DNA of 64,000 nt from Ifrita kowaldi (GCA_013398055.1 VZRS01007666.1:124001-188000); one strand, 5' to 3'; positions 50,703 through 64,000 are shown, numbered from the stretch's first letter. The notes: generated from the sequence alone by a model not told the origin. Made by a program: numbers and translations.

Positions 50703-53700
50703 CAGAGAGATCCAGTTCACTCTGCCTTGTTGTTGTTGTTGTACTGCAGAGTGGTTTGCTTTGGCTCTCTGCTAGGGAAGCACAGATGTTGGAGCTGATG
50801 CTCTACAGAAATGCCAGGAGAAACAGGGTCCATGGAAACTGAACCTGGTTGCTCCGAGCCCCATCCAGATGGGCAGAGCTTGCTCTGAGGAGGTGGACAG
50901 GGCTGGCAGGGGCGAAGGAAGCTGAGGCTGGACAAGATCAAACCAGGCTCCACAGTGAGAGGGGGCTTGGTCTGGTGAGGAGACAGGAGCAGGACAAACT
51001 TTTGGGTGCAGAATATGGGAGGAGACAGCAGTCAAAGCCAAGCAAAGTATTAAAATGAATTAAACAGAGAACTGTTATCTGGATTTGCAAGTTTTCAGCT
51101 GATTCTGGTCTCTAAGCACTCTGCAGAGTGTGTGAGGCTGTTCCCGAGGGACCCCAGGGCTGCTCCTAATGAATTACAGGCCTGCCAGGCCTCCAAATTT
51201 GTTTAATTTGTTTTTCTTTTATAAAGTGAATTTCCTTTGGTTTTGTACAGTGGGTGGAATATATATTTTTTTTTTCCAATGCGCAGAGCATCATTTTATA
51301 AACTCTCTAAGAGGATTGGAGTATCAAAGCTCTGGATAAGTCTTGCATTTGAATTTTTGTGACTTCTTCGCAAACGGAGCATTATTCATTTTCACCTTTA
51401 CGGGTGCTGCTTTCTGTATGAAATGCAGAATAACCAGCTGCTAAGTGAGTTTCAAATGGAGCTTTTCATTTTCTTCTGAGGAAATAACATGAGCAGTGGT
51501 GGTAATAGATCATCTGTATAGGAGGCAAATCTATTTTTTATGAGCGTGATATTTTGATGGCAAGTGCCAAAATCATATAAAAATAAGAATACATATTGCA
51601 GATAATTAGTTCTGAGGGTTTGGGGTTTATTTTATTTTATTGTACTAAATTCAAACTTTTATGTGGGCAGAGATGAAGAGCTGCTTGCTGCCTATTGTCT
51701 ACTGGAATTTCAGCCAAATGGGTACAAGCTGAGTGTCAAAGTTCTCAAGGTTTAGCAGGATGGTTGATGTAGAACAGAGAAAACTTGAGCCAGACTTTGG
51801 AAGCAAATCTCCCAACCCCAGCTGGCTTCAGTCTGAGGGTGGGTTGTGTTGGGCACGGCAGGGTGGGTTGTGTCTCATCCCTCGTAGCTGGAATGAGAAC
51901 AGACTTCTGCAAATACTCATCGCGGCTGTAAACTCATCCTGTCACTTCAGCTCTTGTTCTGCTCTCCTGGAGGGACGGAGGGGATCCAGCAGCCACGAGT
52001 CCCTGGTAGTGCAGCAGGAGAAGCAGTGAGGATGTCACTGGGCAGAGGTGTCTGTCCGGGCTGTTGTTGCTTTCCTGAGTGCAAAGCTGTCATGTTCAGA
52101 GAAAAAAAAATGCTGAAATAACGCTTGTTACAACCACTGCAAAATATTAAAAGTTGCTTGGATGCAACACAGAAAAATACAATCTAGAGGATGCCATTTC
52201 ACGCATGTGCCCCTCTCTAATTTGTTCATTGTAGTGTGTTTTATTTGCCAAATAATGAAAAATATTATTGCAGAAGCTGAAAATGAAAATTAAATTTCTG
52301 GTAGGATATACTGGAGTAATGAAGAAAAAGAGAATGTAAAAGGGATTCTTCCATGATAATTAAGAATTATAAAGTCATTACTTAAACTTGCTCTCTGAAT
52401 TACAGAGAGAATTAAACTGCTTGTTTCAGAGCAGAATCCTTGTAGCATTCCTTCATTAAAATTCTACATTGTCAAAATGGATAAAAATGCATATACAATG
52501 ACTAATTTTGTTCCAGCCTTGCCTCTGCTTTGGGCCTTATCTCTCTTCACAACAAAGCTCACCTTGAAGGGACTGAAGTAATGATATATATTTGCTGAGC
52601 TGGAAAAAGAAAGAAAGAAGCATCTACTTTTGCAATCTGTGTTGTTTCCCCTCCAGATACTGAGGAGGAAAAGACCTGTGGGGTACTAAAGCTCTCATGT
52701 ACCATAAAGTGGTATTATAATGAAAAGTATTACTTTTTATGGCATCCCTACAGTATTAAGGAAAGGCATTTTTCTATAAATGTTAATCTTTAATCTTTAT
52801 AAATTGCACTCTGTAAGACTAGAAGGGCTGTAAAGCATTTGTCCTGAAGGCTTAGAAGGATCAAAATAGCACTGCAGACTTTCTACTTTTTCTTTTTTTC
52901 CCCTTTCTTTTCCTAAAACTTAGAACTATTACCTTGTTTGGAAGAGGAAGGGTGAGAGTGATGTAAGCCATTAGACTTCCCTTCCAGGTGGCCCTTAAGC
53001 TGATGTTCAACTTTATGTACCTACATAAGTCCAGTTGAGTCACTGGGACTTAAGTCTGAGCTAAAATCCTGTCTGGAATGGGAGGATTAAGGACTGGAAG
53101 CCCCACACACACTGAGCTCCTCTCCCAGATTTCTGCCGGCTCCCATCACAAGGCGCTTTGGGTGTGTGAAATGTGCTCTGTAATGGGAATTACAGGGAAG
53201 CTTTTTACAGGCAGGAGTAGAAATGAACAGGTTTGACAGATAATTAAACCTGGTTTGTGTATTTCCTGCCTACAAGTTTCTTCCCCATTCTTCTTCCCAG
53301 TGAATCTTTTGTTATGTTTTATGCTCTGCCTTGCTGCACTCAGCCTTTGCTCCTTGTGCTGTTCCTGAGGGTGCTGATCTTCATTGCTGAGACGAGGTCT
53401 CCAGACGTGGAGCTGGTGTTTGAACATGATTGGATTGGGTTGCACCATGAATTTGAACCTTAAATATTGAAGTTTTACTTTGATATCACCTTGCCTCGTG
53501 TGTATGGATTTGTACAAGTCTGGGCTTGGGGCTCGTTTTACCAGCTGGTGAGCAAGGGGTTGATTAAACCTAAATTGAGAGTATTAACAAATCCCTGCTG
53601 AAAGTTGTGATAAGCATCAGCAATTTCCAGTTTTGTTGAACTTTTTAAAATTGGTTAGCCATTCTGAAAAATATGCATTAATGGTATATTAATACTTGAT

Positions 53701-53840
53701 ATCTGTTTATCAATGAAACCTTGCTATAATAAAGTATTTATGAGATGTAATTTTAATCTATAATGAAAGTTTGTCCAGTGGACTCTCATAATTTAAAAAG
53801 CAAAACTTTCCCAAAAGTTTTAACCCTGCCTTATGTGTCC

Positions 53841-53878
53841 TTTAATACTTTTTTTTTGTTGTTTTTCTCTAGGTAAGT
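53841..53878 (+). promoter_or_regulatory. candidate recursive splice site (zero-length exon)
   Basis: A long pyrimidine tract (tttaatactttttttttgttgtttttctctag, AG at 53871-53872) is joined directly to a perfect GTAAGT donor (53873-53878). Acceptor abutting donor is the definition of a ratchet site used to remove very long introns stepwise; in vertebrates these lie deep in long, often neuronal, genes and are usually followed by a cryptic RS-exon donor. A GTAAAG donor follows at 53943, giving a possible 70-nt RS-exon. It implies a plus-strand host transcript. A chance occurrence is possible in 64 kb. Confidence 0.45.
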
Positions 53879-53942
53879 GTCTCCATTCTGAAACTGCAAG
53901 AAAGTTCTCTGAATTCGGAAAAGTTGGATGCCTGCTGAGCAA
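53873..53942 (+). other. possible RS-exon downstream of the recursive splice site
   Basis: If the acceptor at 53872 is used without immediate re-splicing, the next donor-like sequence is GCAA|GTAAAG at 53943, which defines a 70-nt exon. Seventy is not a multiple of three, and the sequence carries a TAA at its very start in one frame, a TAG-free but short frame in another, and a TGA near its end. Inclusion would therefore probably disrupt a reading frame, as is common for RS-exons. This is an inference from position only. Confidence 0.25.
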
Positions 53943-56900
53943 GTAAAGTTCTTATGCTTAAGTTTTTGGTAAAGTCTGTCACAGATTTCCAGTCATTTCT
54001 GAGTTGTTAAGGACATTTTTACCTCTGAATTTTGTCATGTTTAATGGGTGTTGCAGATTCTTGAAGAGGAGGTAGACTTGTGTGCAAAACATTCTTAATT
54101 TATATTCAAGTTTGATGCTGACTATGAGTAAAGACTGAATGGAGGAAAATCAAGAATATCACATTTTAATGGGTTTTTTTCTCTGTTGTTGTTGGGTAAA
54201 GTCACATTAATTTAAATTGCCTGTGAGTGTGCAGACAGGCTGAAGCAGTCTGGTGCTTGTTCATCTCCACCCATCTTGATGGTGCCACGGAAATATTACT
54301 GTGTAATATCTATGATTTTAGCCTTCCTAGTAAAAACCATGGAGAGAGGATTAAGGGCTATCATACAAATTTTTTTTGGACACAGTTTGGTTTGGAAAGA
54401 ACCTTGTTTTGGTAGTGGCAGAGATTGGTTCCCCTGGAATTCAACCCTCCCAAAAAGCATCAAGCTGACAGTGTCTGGGTTAGTGAGTGGAGAAAAGTAT
54501 CCTGGTGCAATGCTATTAGATTTTCTTTTTTTTTTTTTTTAAAGTGGGAATTGTTCCAAATCTGAGAATTCATTGGAGCTTTTTACTGCATCCAGGTCTC
54601 AAAGCTTTAAAGAGCTGATACTCTGGTTTCACTCCTGAACCTGGATCTCTGAGGTTTCAGAGCAAGTCCAGTTGCACTGTGTTGTTTTCTGACTTAATCT
54701 GAGGGGCTCAACTACATCTTGTTTCAAGATTGAAATAATGAGGATGTGTGTGTGTGGGAGAAGGAAAAAGAAGTTTTTGTTCTGTTTTTTTTTTACGTAA
54801 GGTTAAGAGGTAAATGCACTGCTCGATGCAGATGTAAATTGTAATTGTGGCTTTACGGTGTCTGTATTAGAATATTGACCTGAATTGATACTACAAATAT
54901 AATTACATTGATTCTTTCCTGATGGCTATAAACAGTGACATTTCCCTTGATCTCTGAGCAGAGTTAGTTATAAAACACATGCTCCACTTTTGTATTCACA
55001 CACTGCATTCTCATCACTTTTGTCTCTTGCTCCCCAAGGGCTTGATTTAGAAGAAGTGTCTGATTTAATGGAAAAAATGATGAAACAACACAGACAGCAG
55101 TTTGGAGCATTTCTAATATAGAAGAAGGTGTTTCTTTTTGATTACGTTTCTCAGACTTCATTGCTTATATTTGAATATTTTGCTTAAGAAAAATACGATG
55201 CCAGGCTATTTCCACTTTTTAAATTATTTTAAACCGTGTATCTGTCTTCATTGATCTCAGAAATGACTGTTACTGAAGTAAGAGCTATTGCTCTGATCTG
55301 ATGTAACAAATCGTGCTCCAAACTTCCCATCAGGTTACCAGACTGGAGAGAGCTCTTATATGAAAGGACAGAAATGAGACACAGAACCTCAGACGCTGCA
55401 GTTTTTACTAGTGGCAAATATAGATGTCATAAAAATAAGGACTAAACATTAGGAAAATGGGGTTGATATTACTGCTTCTAATGTAGCCTGGTGGCTTCAT
55501 TTCACAAGTCATGCAGAGAACCCTCCAACTTCTGCCTTATTTTCTTTCAAGTAGATATCAAGAAAAAAATGCTCACGGATAAGCATTTAAAAAGTGGGTA
55601 TTTCATTCAAAAATACTATTCTTTTAAAGTGACTTCTTTTGACTTTCCTTGTTCTGTGTTGCCAAGTTGTGCTTGTATCTCTGGGAACAGTTCCTGAGCT
55701 CTCTCTTAGCATTCTCAGAATCATCATCCCGAGGATATTGTGAAATGAGACCAAGTAATTGTAAGTGAGATTGCTAAATGTGCTGTCAGTGCTAAGATTA
55801 TAAGTGTGATTGTTCCAGCAGTCTGCTGTGATCAAGCCACCATGTTGTTTATCCTTATTTAGAGAGGAGTTTTTCTGGAATGTTATTTTAGTAGGCTGCA
55901 AAAGGAATGATTATAATGTCTTGTTTAAGGAGACAAATGCTTCTGAGTGCTTAAACACAGAACAGTTTTGTTCATCACTCCTCATGCAGCAAGTCAAGAG
56001 ATTTTTCAGTCTGAACAAGAAAAATACCTGTACTGGCATCATATTAAAACATTTTTAACATCTTCCCTTTGCAAGAGGTGCTTGTTTGACTCACAGGAAG
56101 CAGAGCCAGTAAAGCTCTGTGTTTGTGTCAGGTGTGTGTGTAATCCAGTTTATACATAAAGAAGTAGAAAATAATGAAAGGGGTTTTTTCTTCTCCACAA
56201 ATTCTGGAATAACATTTGCCAGTGTCTCTCATTCGGAGACAGCAGAGTAAAGCAGAGCTGTTTTGATTATAATAACCATCTTTCAGATAATGCAGCAGTA
56301 CATCAGCACTTTACACTGGCTTTGTAATTAGATTTGTTTTATTTTCAGTTCCTAGCAGAAGCCAAATGAAAGTGGCTGATGCTTTTGACCAGAGCAAAGA
56401 AATTCCACCCAATCTTTGCTGCTTTTAGAAAGTGTCAGATAGTTTTGGGGCAGATGGTGTTGGTAAGGGACTGGGTTGGGGAAATGGGAGCCTGGGAAGA
56501 TGGGGAGCCCTTCCAGGCAGGTTTTAGCAAGCTGGGTGGTACACTGGGCTAGAGTTTACTGGCTTTTCCTGTTCGTGTGCATTATTCCAGAGCAGCACCT
56601 TGTTCTGCCTGGGCACAGGCACTCTCTGAAGTCTTTCACTGCTGTTCATCCAGGGCACAGATCCTGCTTTTATCACCCTGGCTGTTCTGTCAGTGGTTGA
56701 GCAGCACTTCAGGATTTCTGAGAGTACTTCCAGAGCTGTTTGAAGCAGTGATTGCCCCTCCTTTGGACATTTGGGAACTTTTCCCACCCGTGGGCCTTGC
56801 CTCTGCTTGTGTTTGTGTGGGTCCCTCCTGGTGATGGTGCCCGGGGCCAGAGGCACTGCTAGGGCTTGCCTTGCTGTGCTTCACCTGCATCCGTCCTGTC

Positions 56901-59900
56901 ACCTCTCCCTGGGAATGCTGTGGGTTTCTCTGTGAACAGATCCACACACAGCATGTCCCAGCCCCTAGAAATAGTGCTGAGTCTCTTCAGACTCGAGTGG
57001 CCCATTTTTGTATCTCCTGAGATGCCCCGTTGAAGAGTCACACGGGGAGCATGAGGGTGGGTGGCAGCTGGTGTGGCACAGAAGGTCTTGTAACTACACT
57101 CCTGGTTTAAGTGTAGCATAAATCAGCCACAACTAAAGCTCTTCAGTGCTGGCTGAACCTCAGAAGAGGCAGGAAGTGTGGTGAAATTAATTTGGTCCCT
57201 CACCTTGAGAAAAAGAATAAAACATGTCTAGGAGGGGCCCAGTGCATGTTGATTTGTATCAGTTTGGGCAGAGGGGTTGGGGTGGACAGGCTGCTGTGCT
57301 TGATTAAGCACATTACTTTTGTCCTCAAAGACTTCGCAGGCACAACCTTGCCTTGGCCTTGAACCCTGCATTTGTCGTGGTTTTGCTCTTTTAAAGCATC
57401 ACCTATGGGAATTACCACTAAGGAAGTGAAAGCAGTTGGAAAGTAATGAGTACGTATATATTCAGTTATAATACCAAATTAGGTGAGAAGAAGTCAGCAT
57501 GTTTCAGTATAAAGCCCTTAAATCAGGGGGGAAATGCTTAGTTTGAGATAGAGCATTGGCTGGGTTACAGCAGCGTTTTCTGCACTGCTACTTTAAATAC
57601 CTGGGGCAATTATCACTGGGGGTTTAATATTGCCTATGATATTACTGCACTGTGATTAGCTCAGTGATATATTCCATATATATATAACCTCTGGGCTATT
57701 TCTTTGAAATGTATTTCCATTTTAAAAGAATATTACTGTGGCCATACTAAGAGGAAAATTACCAAGTTCAGAAGTCATTGCTGCTGAGTGTCTTTAATGG
57801 CACATGTAACACCGTGCTGCCACAGTTTGCAAAATGTGCTTTAAACATGCACCTCTCCCTAATTGAATAGACACTGTTGTTTTTCATGTCGTGTAAAAGT
57901 ATTGCCCTTACACTTATGTCAATTCAAAGGGGCTCTTGTATCGGTGGTTATTTGAATTAGCTGATCAGAAAGCAGCAGGAGCGTGCCTGGATGTTTAAAG
58001 CGTTGCGTCTGTATAAATCATGTGTCGAATACACTTTCCAGTGGCACCGGTGTGGGTGAGGTTAGCAATTGATTTATCTGGTGGAAATATTCAGCCCTTT
58101 CAGCATTCCCAGAGCATGTTTCTCAGCAAGTTGTTACACACAAAAATACCTGCATTAAAGGATATTAGAAAGGCAGCTAAACAGAGCACACAAACCTTAA
58201 GGAATCCTTAAATTGATATTGTCTGTGCAACCTTTAGTTGCATCTTATGTGCATCTGCATTACAATGAAGCCTTTATATGGTCTCATGCTGTTTCTGCAC
58301 AGGACCCTGGCCTCATTCAGTGCACAGAAAGTAGGATGCTCAGTTAATGAGAGGCTATTCAATATTTTGTTTTCCTTTCATTAATCAATGTGTCCCCCAT
58401 GTCTTGTTTCTGCTTGTAATTCAAACCATGTTCTGGAGACAGAATTATTAATTTCCTTTTGGGCTCCTCTGTAGTGCTCATCATTTTAGTATTTGACTGG
58501 ATCAAAAGCACCTGGGAGTTTCTTTTTTTTGAAATAAAACTCCTTGTGAGGTAAGGGAGTTGCAGGTTTCCCCCACCTTGTAGGACTGAATAGACCAACA
58601 AGAGATTAAGGTCAAAGCTACCCATTAATTTCAGGTGTCCAATCTGAGATGACTTGGGCCTGTTTTTTTCAGCTTACTTAGCAATGTACAGCACTTTACA
58701 CAACCAGATTGCAGCTCCCACTGAGTCCGTTTGCAGCTGTGAATATTTAGCCCCTGCACTTAAGATAATGAAATCACAGACAGGAGTGGAAAGATTGCCT
58801 TCCTCCGTCCAGGCTGGCACCGGTGAAGGTGAGGAAGGACTCCATTCTTAATTAGGTATGTCCTGGAGACCATTTGATTTGACTCTGTGATCTTTAACCA
58901 CCAACTCCCTGCCCGTTTCATGCTTTTCACCTCTGTGAACATCCTTTGCTTCTCCAACCTCTGTCCTTCCTGGCAGCCTTGTCCTCCTCACCTCCAACCC
59001 GCCTTTAGCCGTTCTTTACCTGGCTTCTTGCCTTACCCATTCCTCCTTTCATGTCCATGATCTGTGTTTTCCCCCGGAGCTCTGACCTGTTCTGTATGAA
59101 ATATTGAACAGTGAAATACAGATCAGGATTTGGCTGATGGTGTGGGATCCAACATCCCAGTTTTCAGAGGACTGGAGGAACGGCATCTCTCGTGTTCAAA
59201 GCCCCCTCTGGTAAATTCCCAGCTGTTGCTCAAAACTGTGCAGATGCTACATCCACATCTTTTCAAATAAAAGGTTACCAGATTGTTTTAATGCATACGA
59301 ATGTTTTACACACCCTGAGCTTGAACCCAGCTGACCTCCTTCAGCTGGAGCTTTCAACCTGGAGCAGGTAGGCACTTGGAAAGACACATCTTGGCCAGCC
59401 AGATACTGCTTTGGTTAAAAATAGCTGAGAAATCGGATTTTACAAAAGAAATATTTAATTATAGTCAAGTTGAAACACATCTGAGAGGTACCACATGCAT
59501 GAGACATGAAGTAAAGCTTCGCATGATAAGAGCATTTCTTTTAATTATTTATATTGCACAAAAAAAGGTACTCTGATAACCTGACGTTAAGGGTGACAGC
59601 AGATAGTACACATTAGTTTGTATGAAAATTAAATATAATCATTGCATTTTCTTTCATGTGTCTGTGAAGAGGCTGTGATGTTTGCTGTCAGAATGACAAT
59701 ATTGGTTGGGTTTCTCAAGGATTCTGGCTGATGAAGAATTGTGTCTCCACCTTGAAACCCAGCCTGGCATAAAATGCCAGTTTCCATTTCCCTTCCTAAT
59801 GGAAAACATTCCTGTTTTCTCAATCCTGTCTTGCTGTTATTAAGTAAGAGAGACAGTCCCACCTGTAGTAGATTAGAATTGATCATACATGATTCCTGCT

Positions 59901-60214
59901 CCACTGTGAACCCTTGTGGCATCATTATTTCATTAACTGCCACGTTCCCTGAGATGCATTATTACTACTTTTTAAAGAACACCTGTAACATCCATTTTTC
60001 TTTCGTGTCTGACAATGCAACACTACTAAGGATGTGAAAGGTAAACGAGGCAGCAACCATTGTGAAAAGGTAATTTTGTTAATTGGTGATTGCTGCAGTG
60101 AGAACAATTCTCTTTGTTTTGCCACAGAAAAGCTGTACCTTTTTATCCTGAAAATGGGTTGAAACAGAATGGATTCCTGAAGTTCAGGGCTGGAATTCTT
60201 TTTGACACCTACTA

Positions 60215-60295
60215 AATGTATATAAATATCCTAATATATACATATTTTATACTAATATAAATGTATGTATAGTAGTGTATATATAAAAAATGGCA
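60215..60295. repeat. AT-rich low-complexity tract
   Basis: Degenerate taaatgtatata/ctaatatata units with local inverted symmetry. Simple AT-rich sequence. Confidence 0.7.
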
Positions 60296-63200
60296 TTTTA
60301 AATAAGAAAAAAAACCCCAAAGGTCCCTCAAAGACTGAGTGTCTGGGGTGTTTTACACCTCAAGACTCATCTCCCTGCATAGTGAATATAAATGTTTTTC
60401 CCCTCTTCACTGAGTTCTAGAGAGGGGCTCTTGAAGCTGTTTCATAAATGAGAGATAAAATGAGGACATGCAGTATTTCCATGTTCTCAGAGTATCTTCT
60501 GTGGCTGTGGCTATTCCATGCTACTTGGGGACCTGTTCCAGTTTTAAAAGGTTCCACAAGTACAACAGGCAGAAGGTATTAAAAAGAATTACAGACTTTT
60601 GCAAAGACTGACAAAATAAAGCTGATGGGATTTTGTTTTTCCTTGAAGACTCAGTTGGGTAATAATACCTCTGCGTGGTGTTCAGAGGTAACATTAATTT
60701 TAATCAAGTAGGGATAAGTAAAATTTTCCCTTTCTGTCTGTGATACCAGCAGAGCTGAGAAGTGGCAGAAAGACATTTCTCTTGTGTTCAGGGAAGAGGC
60801 TTTGCTGGTCCCTGCACGTGCTTGGGGTGGTGGGAGTGCTCTGGAGCTGCAGCCGTGGGATTGAGAGCAAGAAGCTGTGGGAACAGAGAGGGGTGGATAC
60901 AAACTTGTTCTGGTGGTGTTCTCAGGAAAGGAGGAAAAGAGGCAGGGAGCCTCACAGGTACAGACCCCCACATCTCTGTTTATGTGCTGCCTGACCAGCT
61001 GGGGTCATGCTGGAGTCTGTGGGGACTGCATGCTGATAAAACCTGTATTTCTCAATATTTGTGTTCAGCAAGACTTTGTTGGGTTTCTGGTCTGTAAATC
61101 AAGAGGAGACAGACTGGTGGTTACTGTAAAAGTACTGTATTTCCTTCTCACAGAATGAGCTGTGGCTAGAAGGTCTGAAGAAGAAAAGAATCCCATTTTC
61201 AGTGCCATGATGGTCCATTATCATCATTGCATAAAGTTAAATATCAAATGCCCTGGTACAGCAGCAGCAACTGAGCATTCCATTCATCTAAGATGAGAGT
61301 GTATTAAATCTAGAATTAACTTTCAAATATTGCCCTTTAAATTATTATTAGCAGATGAATGTGTTCATAAATATTATAAAAATACAAGATACAGCCAGTG
61401 AAAGATGCTGGAGAATGGCAGTCTCCCAGTGAAACATCAAGTTGGATGCAAAACTTCAGCTTCACTTAAAGGTCTGATTGTGCAAGGATGCCAGCGTGCT
61501 GTGAATGTTTTTTATTAGCCCTCTGAAGTGGGTGAATTCACCCATGGTGATGAATTTCTATTTGAAATGAAATTCAAGCAACTTCTGAATAGCGGCCTCT
61601 GTACTTCATCTCCCCTGTACTCACTGGGTTAATTGAGGTGGATCTCACCTGGAAAAAGAAGTCTTCAGAAGGCTCCCCGTGCCAGTGTTCTTAATAGTAT
61701 TCACAAAGACAGAATCTATCACCTAAGGACATTGATACTACAATAAACTGGAAGGAACTATTTCCACATCTCTCATGTATATTGTATATAATGAGTCTCT
61801 GGGATGTCTCCACGCTGCTGATAAGCAGCCTGCAGCAAAGTAGATACAGCTCGTTTTATCTTGATTTCAGACTGCAGCACTTGACTTCTGGGACTTGGGA
61901 ACTTAGCAGCAAACCAAATAATGCCCTTCACAGGCACTGATTTTCCTGGGCTTCATCCTCAGTCCAAAGTCGGACGATCCCAGGCTGTTTCCATGCTCGG
62001 AGCTTTTCAAGGACACTTGTCACTGGTGGTGGGGACTTTTACGTAGCTGATTCAGTTCCTTGGACTTGTAGCTGAAAAGAAAAGTCCAGCTTTAGTGCTC
62101 CTGCCTCACTGCAGGTTCTGCTCTGAAATTATTCTGACCATTCCCTGTTGGGCTTCAAGTGACCTTTTTTACCTCTCATTTTCTCCATGTCTTTCCTAAA
62201 ATCTTCTGTCCTGCTGCTGTGGCCACTTTGGTCGTGTCTATGTTCATGCAGGAGCACCGTGGGGATCCCTTGGTGGGATTGGTTTGGGTGCACTGAATGT
62301 CAGGGTTAAAGCTGTAAAAATTAGGTTGAGTCAGTCCAATTGACAGAGCTTTATCCAAGCAGTCCAGGCCCAATTGCTGTAATAGGCTTCATTCGGAGCA
62401 GAGCAGAGAGGAATGAGAGGTTTAATAACAGGGTTCACCAAAATGTACATTACTCTGCTGTATTACTTACATTATGACCCAGTTCTGCTATTGTGAGCCT
62501 TATAAAAGATAAAATAGGTCATCAGATGGAGATAAATCAATGAAAGTAAAATTGAATGTGTTCATAATCATTTTAAGATTTTTATATAGGCAAAAGATTA
62601 ATTAAATAGACAAAAGTAATTTTCAAAGAGCCTTTTTAATACCAAGTCTCACATAAAAGGGCAAATGGAGAAATGTACTGCGAAGCTTGTAAGTGTGGCC
62701 TAAAAGTGCTTGTTTGTAGTTGCTCGCTTGAACAGGAGGACAATTGCAAAAGGTCAGGGGACTACTGGGATCTGTGTTCTTGGCTTTGCTCTCAGTCTGG
62801 CCCCAAAATATGTGACTTCTCCTTGCCCCTGCTTAACCCAGGTGAGCAGGAGAGCTCCTTATCTCTGCAGCTGCTTGGGGCTTGTGTGCTTGGTGTCCCA
62901 ACAGTGCTGGGCTGATTGCAAGCGCGAGTTTAGCATGAGGGAGGAGCATACTGTAGGACAAAAATGTGTTGGTGGTGATTTTCAGAACTCCACCCTGTGC
63001 ATCATCATCCTCTTCCTCAGGACAATTTTCCATGAACTGTTCACAAAGTCATTTGAACATTTGCTTGTTAAAGTACCCAACGTGCCAAAGGACTGTTCAT
63101 CCTCTGTTTGTCATCTTGGACATCCTGCCTTGGAATCAAACAGCCCTACCCTGTGCTAAAAGGTAAACAGATACTTAATCTCCAACAATTCTCCATGATG

Positions 63201-63535
63201 TGATGGAATAAAATAGGAAATGTTGTGTACATAACGAGAAACATGAAATTGAGGATTTTCTGATTGCTTAAAATGGTGCTTCTTTCTGGAGGGAGGAAAG
63301 CCAAGGTGAGTGGTGTTAAAAAACTGCTTTACAAGTGTTGATATAAAATTTAAATTAATTCACCTTGGCCACGATTGCATCACTTTGCTTTTTCCTTTCT
63401 GCACGCATTTGGGCAGTCAACTTTCACTGCTGAAATTCAAAGCCAGGCTGCATTTGTCACAGTGTGAAATCAACTGCATAGGCTGTGGAAGAAGAGAGAA
63501 AGCATAACTAATTGAATTTAGACGTTTCACAAAAT

Positions 63536-63650
63536 CGAGGCGGGGGCGGGAAGTGGTTCTTTCCTTGATGCTCAGGCCCCACTCTTGTAGTAAACACCCA
63601 GGGAAGTCAGTGGGCGCCCGCGCAGGCACTCGCTGTGGGAGCTGCTGTCA
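63536..63650. other. CpG-rich patch with GC box
   Basis: cgaggcgggggcgggaag holds a GGGGCGGG Sp1-type box, and ggcgcccgcgcaggcactcgc adds a dense CpG group. It is small for a CpG island. It could be a weak or distal promoter; no transcript start is otherwise indicated. Confidence 0.3.
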
Positions 63651-64000
63651 CAGCACGTTTGATGGTGGGTTGCTAAAAATCCAGCAACTCCCATGCTCGG
63701 GAATGCTGGTTCTCAGCACTCTGTGGGTTTTCCTGAGTCCCAGATCTGCAGCCTTTAGTTGGTTGTCTCCATCTTAGCCCTGGAGACTGTGCTTGTGCCG
63801 TGGTACAGAGTGAAAAATCTCGTTTCCAGGGAATGGGGAGAACTGTTTCGTGCATAGCATGAACAAAAACGTGATGCATTCAGCTGTGTATGTTGTGTGT
63901 ATAAATAAGGTTGAAGTAATAATGACTTTTCAGGAATAATAAGCTAAATACCCTTCACCTCCAGCAGCCACGTTTATAGTGCCTGCTGTTGTTGTTAGAC

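Larger units (their letters stand above)
48888..53850. other. non-coding stretch with one CR1 relic
   Basis: Apart from the CR1 end at 50634-50702 it holds short GT and TTG repeats (49990-50006 and 50728-50745). A G-rich patch lies at about 50870-51030. A weak minus-strand splice pair lies at 50506-50554. No gene is supported. Confidence 0.5.
53943..64000. other. non-coding stretch, no supported gene
   Basis: No convincing coding text is visible. It contains poly-T at 54528-54540, an AT-rich low-complexity patch at 60215-60295, a block at about 57780-57960 that reads like a conserved non-coding element, and a CpG-rich patch with an Sp1-like box near 63541. An isolated strong donor-like CAAG|GTGAGT occurs at 63306 without a matching acceptor close upstream. 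Confidence 0.45.

Noticed and set aside
53146..53517. 123-codon minus-strand open frame
   Set aside because: A plus-strand frame covers the same interval, no good splice pair was seen, and the text changes character along its length.
1..64000. Bacterial or phage content, CRISPR arrays, tRNA or rRNA genes
   Set aside because: Nothing resembling operons, regularly spaced repeats, tRNA cloverleaf boxes or rRNA was seen; the window is vertebrate-type DNA.

Overview
The window reads as nuclear DNA of a bird, probably a songbird. It is AT-rich and gene-poor and has no bacterial-style gene packing. Its recognisable repeats are avian: CR1 LINE 3' ends (about 17.8, 40.5 and 50.6 kb), an ERVL-type solo LTR of a kind common in passerines (40.6-41.1 kb), and an old MIR-like SINE (40.14-40.26 kb). 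The family names come from remembered consensus patterns, not from a search. No complete gene, rRNA, tRNA or CRISPR array is visible. Nearly all open frames are chance frames in what looks like long introns or a gene desert.

Minus strand: two stretches look protein-coding. One is a 230-nt candidate internal exon at 41262-41491, with an acceptor and a strong GTGAGT donor, 76 full codons and exact phase. The other is a 153-codon frame at 1047-1508 ending in a stop, which could be a 3'-terminal coding exon. Weaker partners on the same strand are a possible alternative terminal exon (27641-27994) and two possible small exons (45682-45817 and 50506-50554). Together they could belong to one minus-strand gene with very long introns. 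I do not recognise the protein.

Plus strand: there is a near-perfect recursive-splice (zero-length exon) site at 53871-53878, a 6-nt microexon-like arrangement at 26835-26840, and a 114-nt phase 0-0 exon candidate at 32912-33025. If real, they imply a long plus-strand transcript crossing the window, or alternative exons of one. The two strand readings are independent hypotheses and both may be partly chance.

Repeats and structure: around 40.1-41.3 kb sits a compact stack. A MIR-like relic is followed by a CR1 copy split by a solo LTR with flanking tgtgccc on both sides, and the CR1/LTR complex lies within about 70 bp of the candidate exon's splice donor. Three striking inverted repeats occur at 7816-7914, 18280-18343 and 48848-48887. 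Microsatellites and homopolymers (the longest T33 at 35123-35155) are scattered. Several GC-richer blocks (8.5-8.8, 12.5-12.95, 34.8-35.0 and 63.5-63.7 kb) stand out from the AT-rich background.
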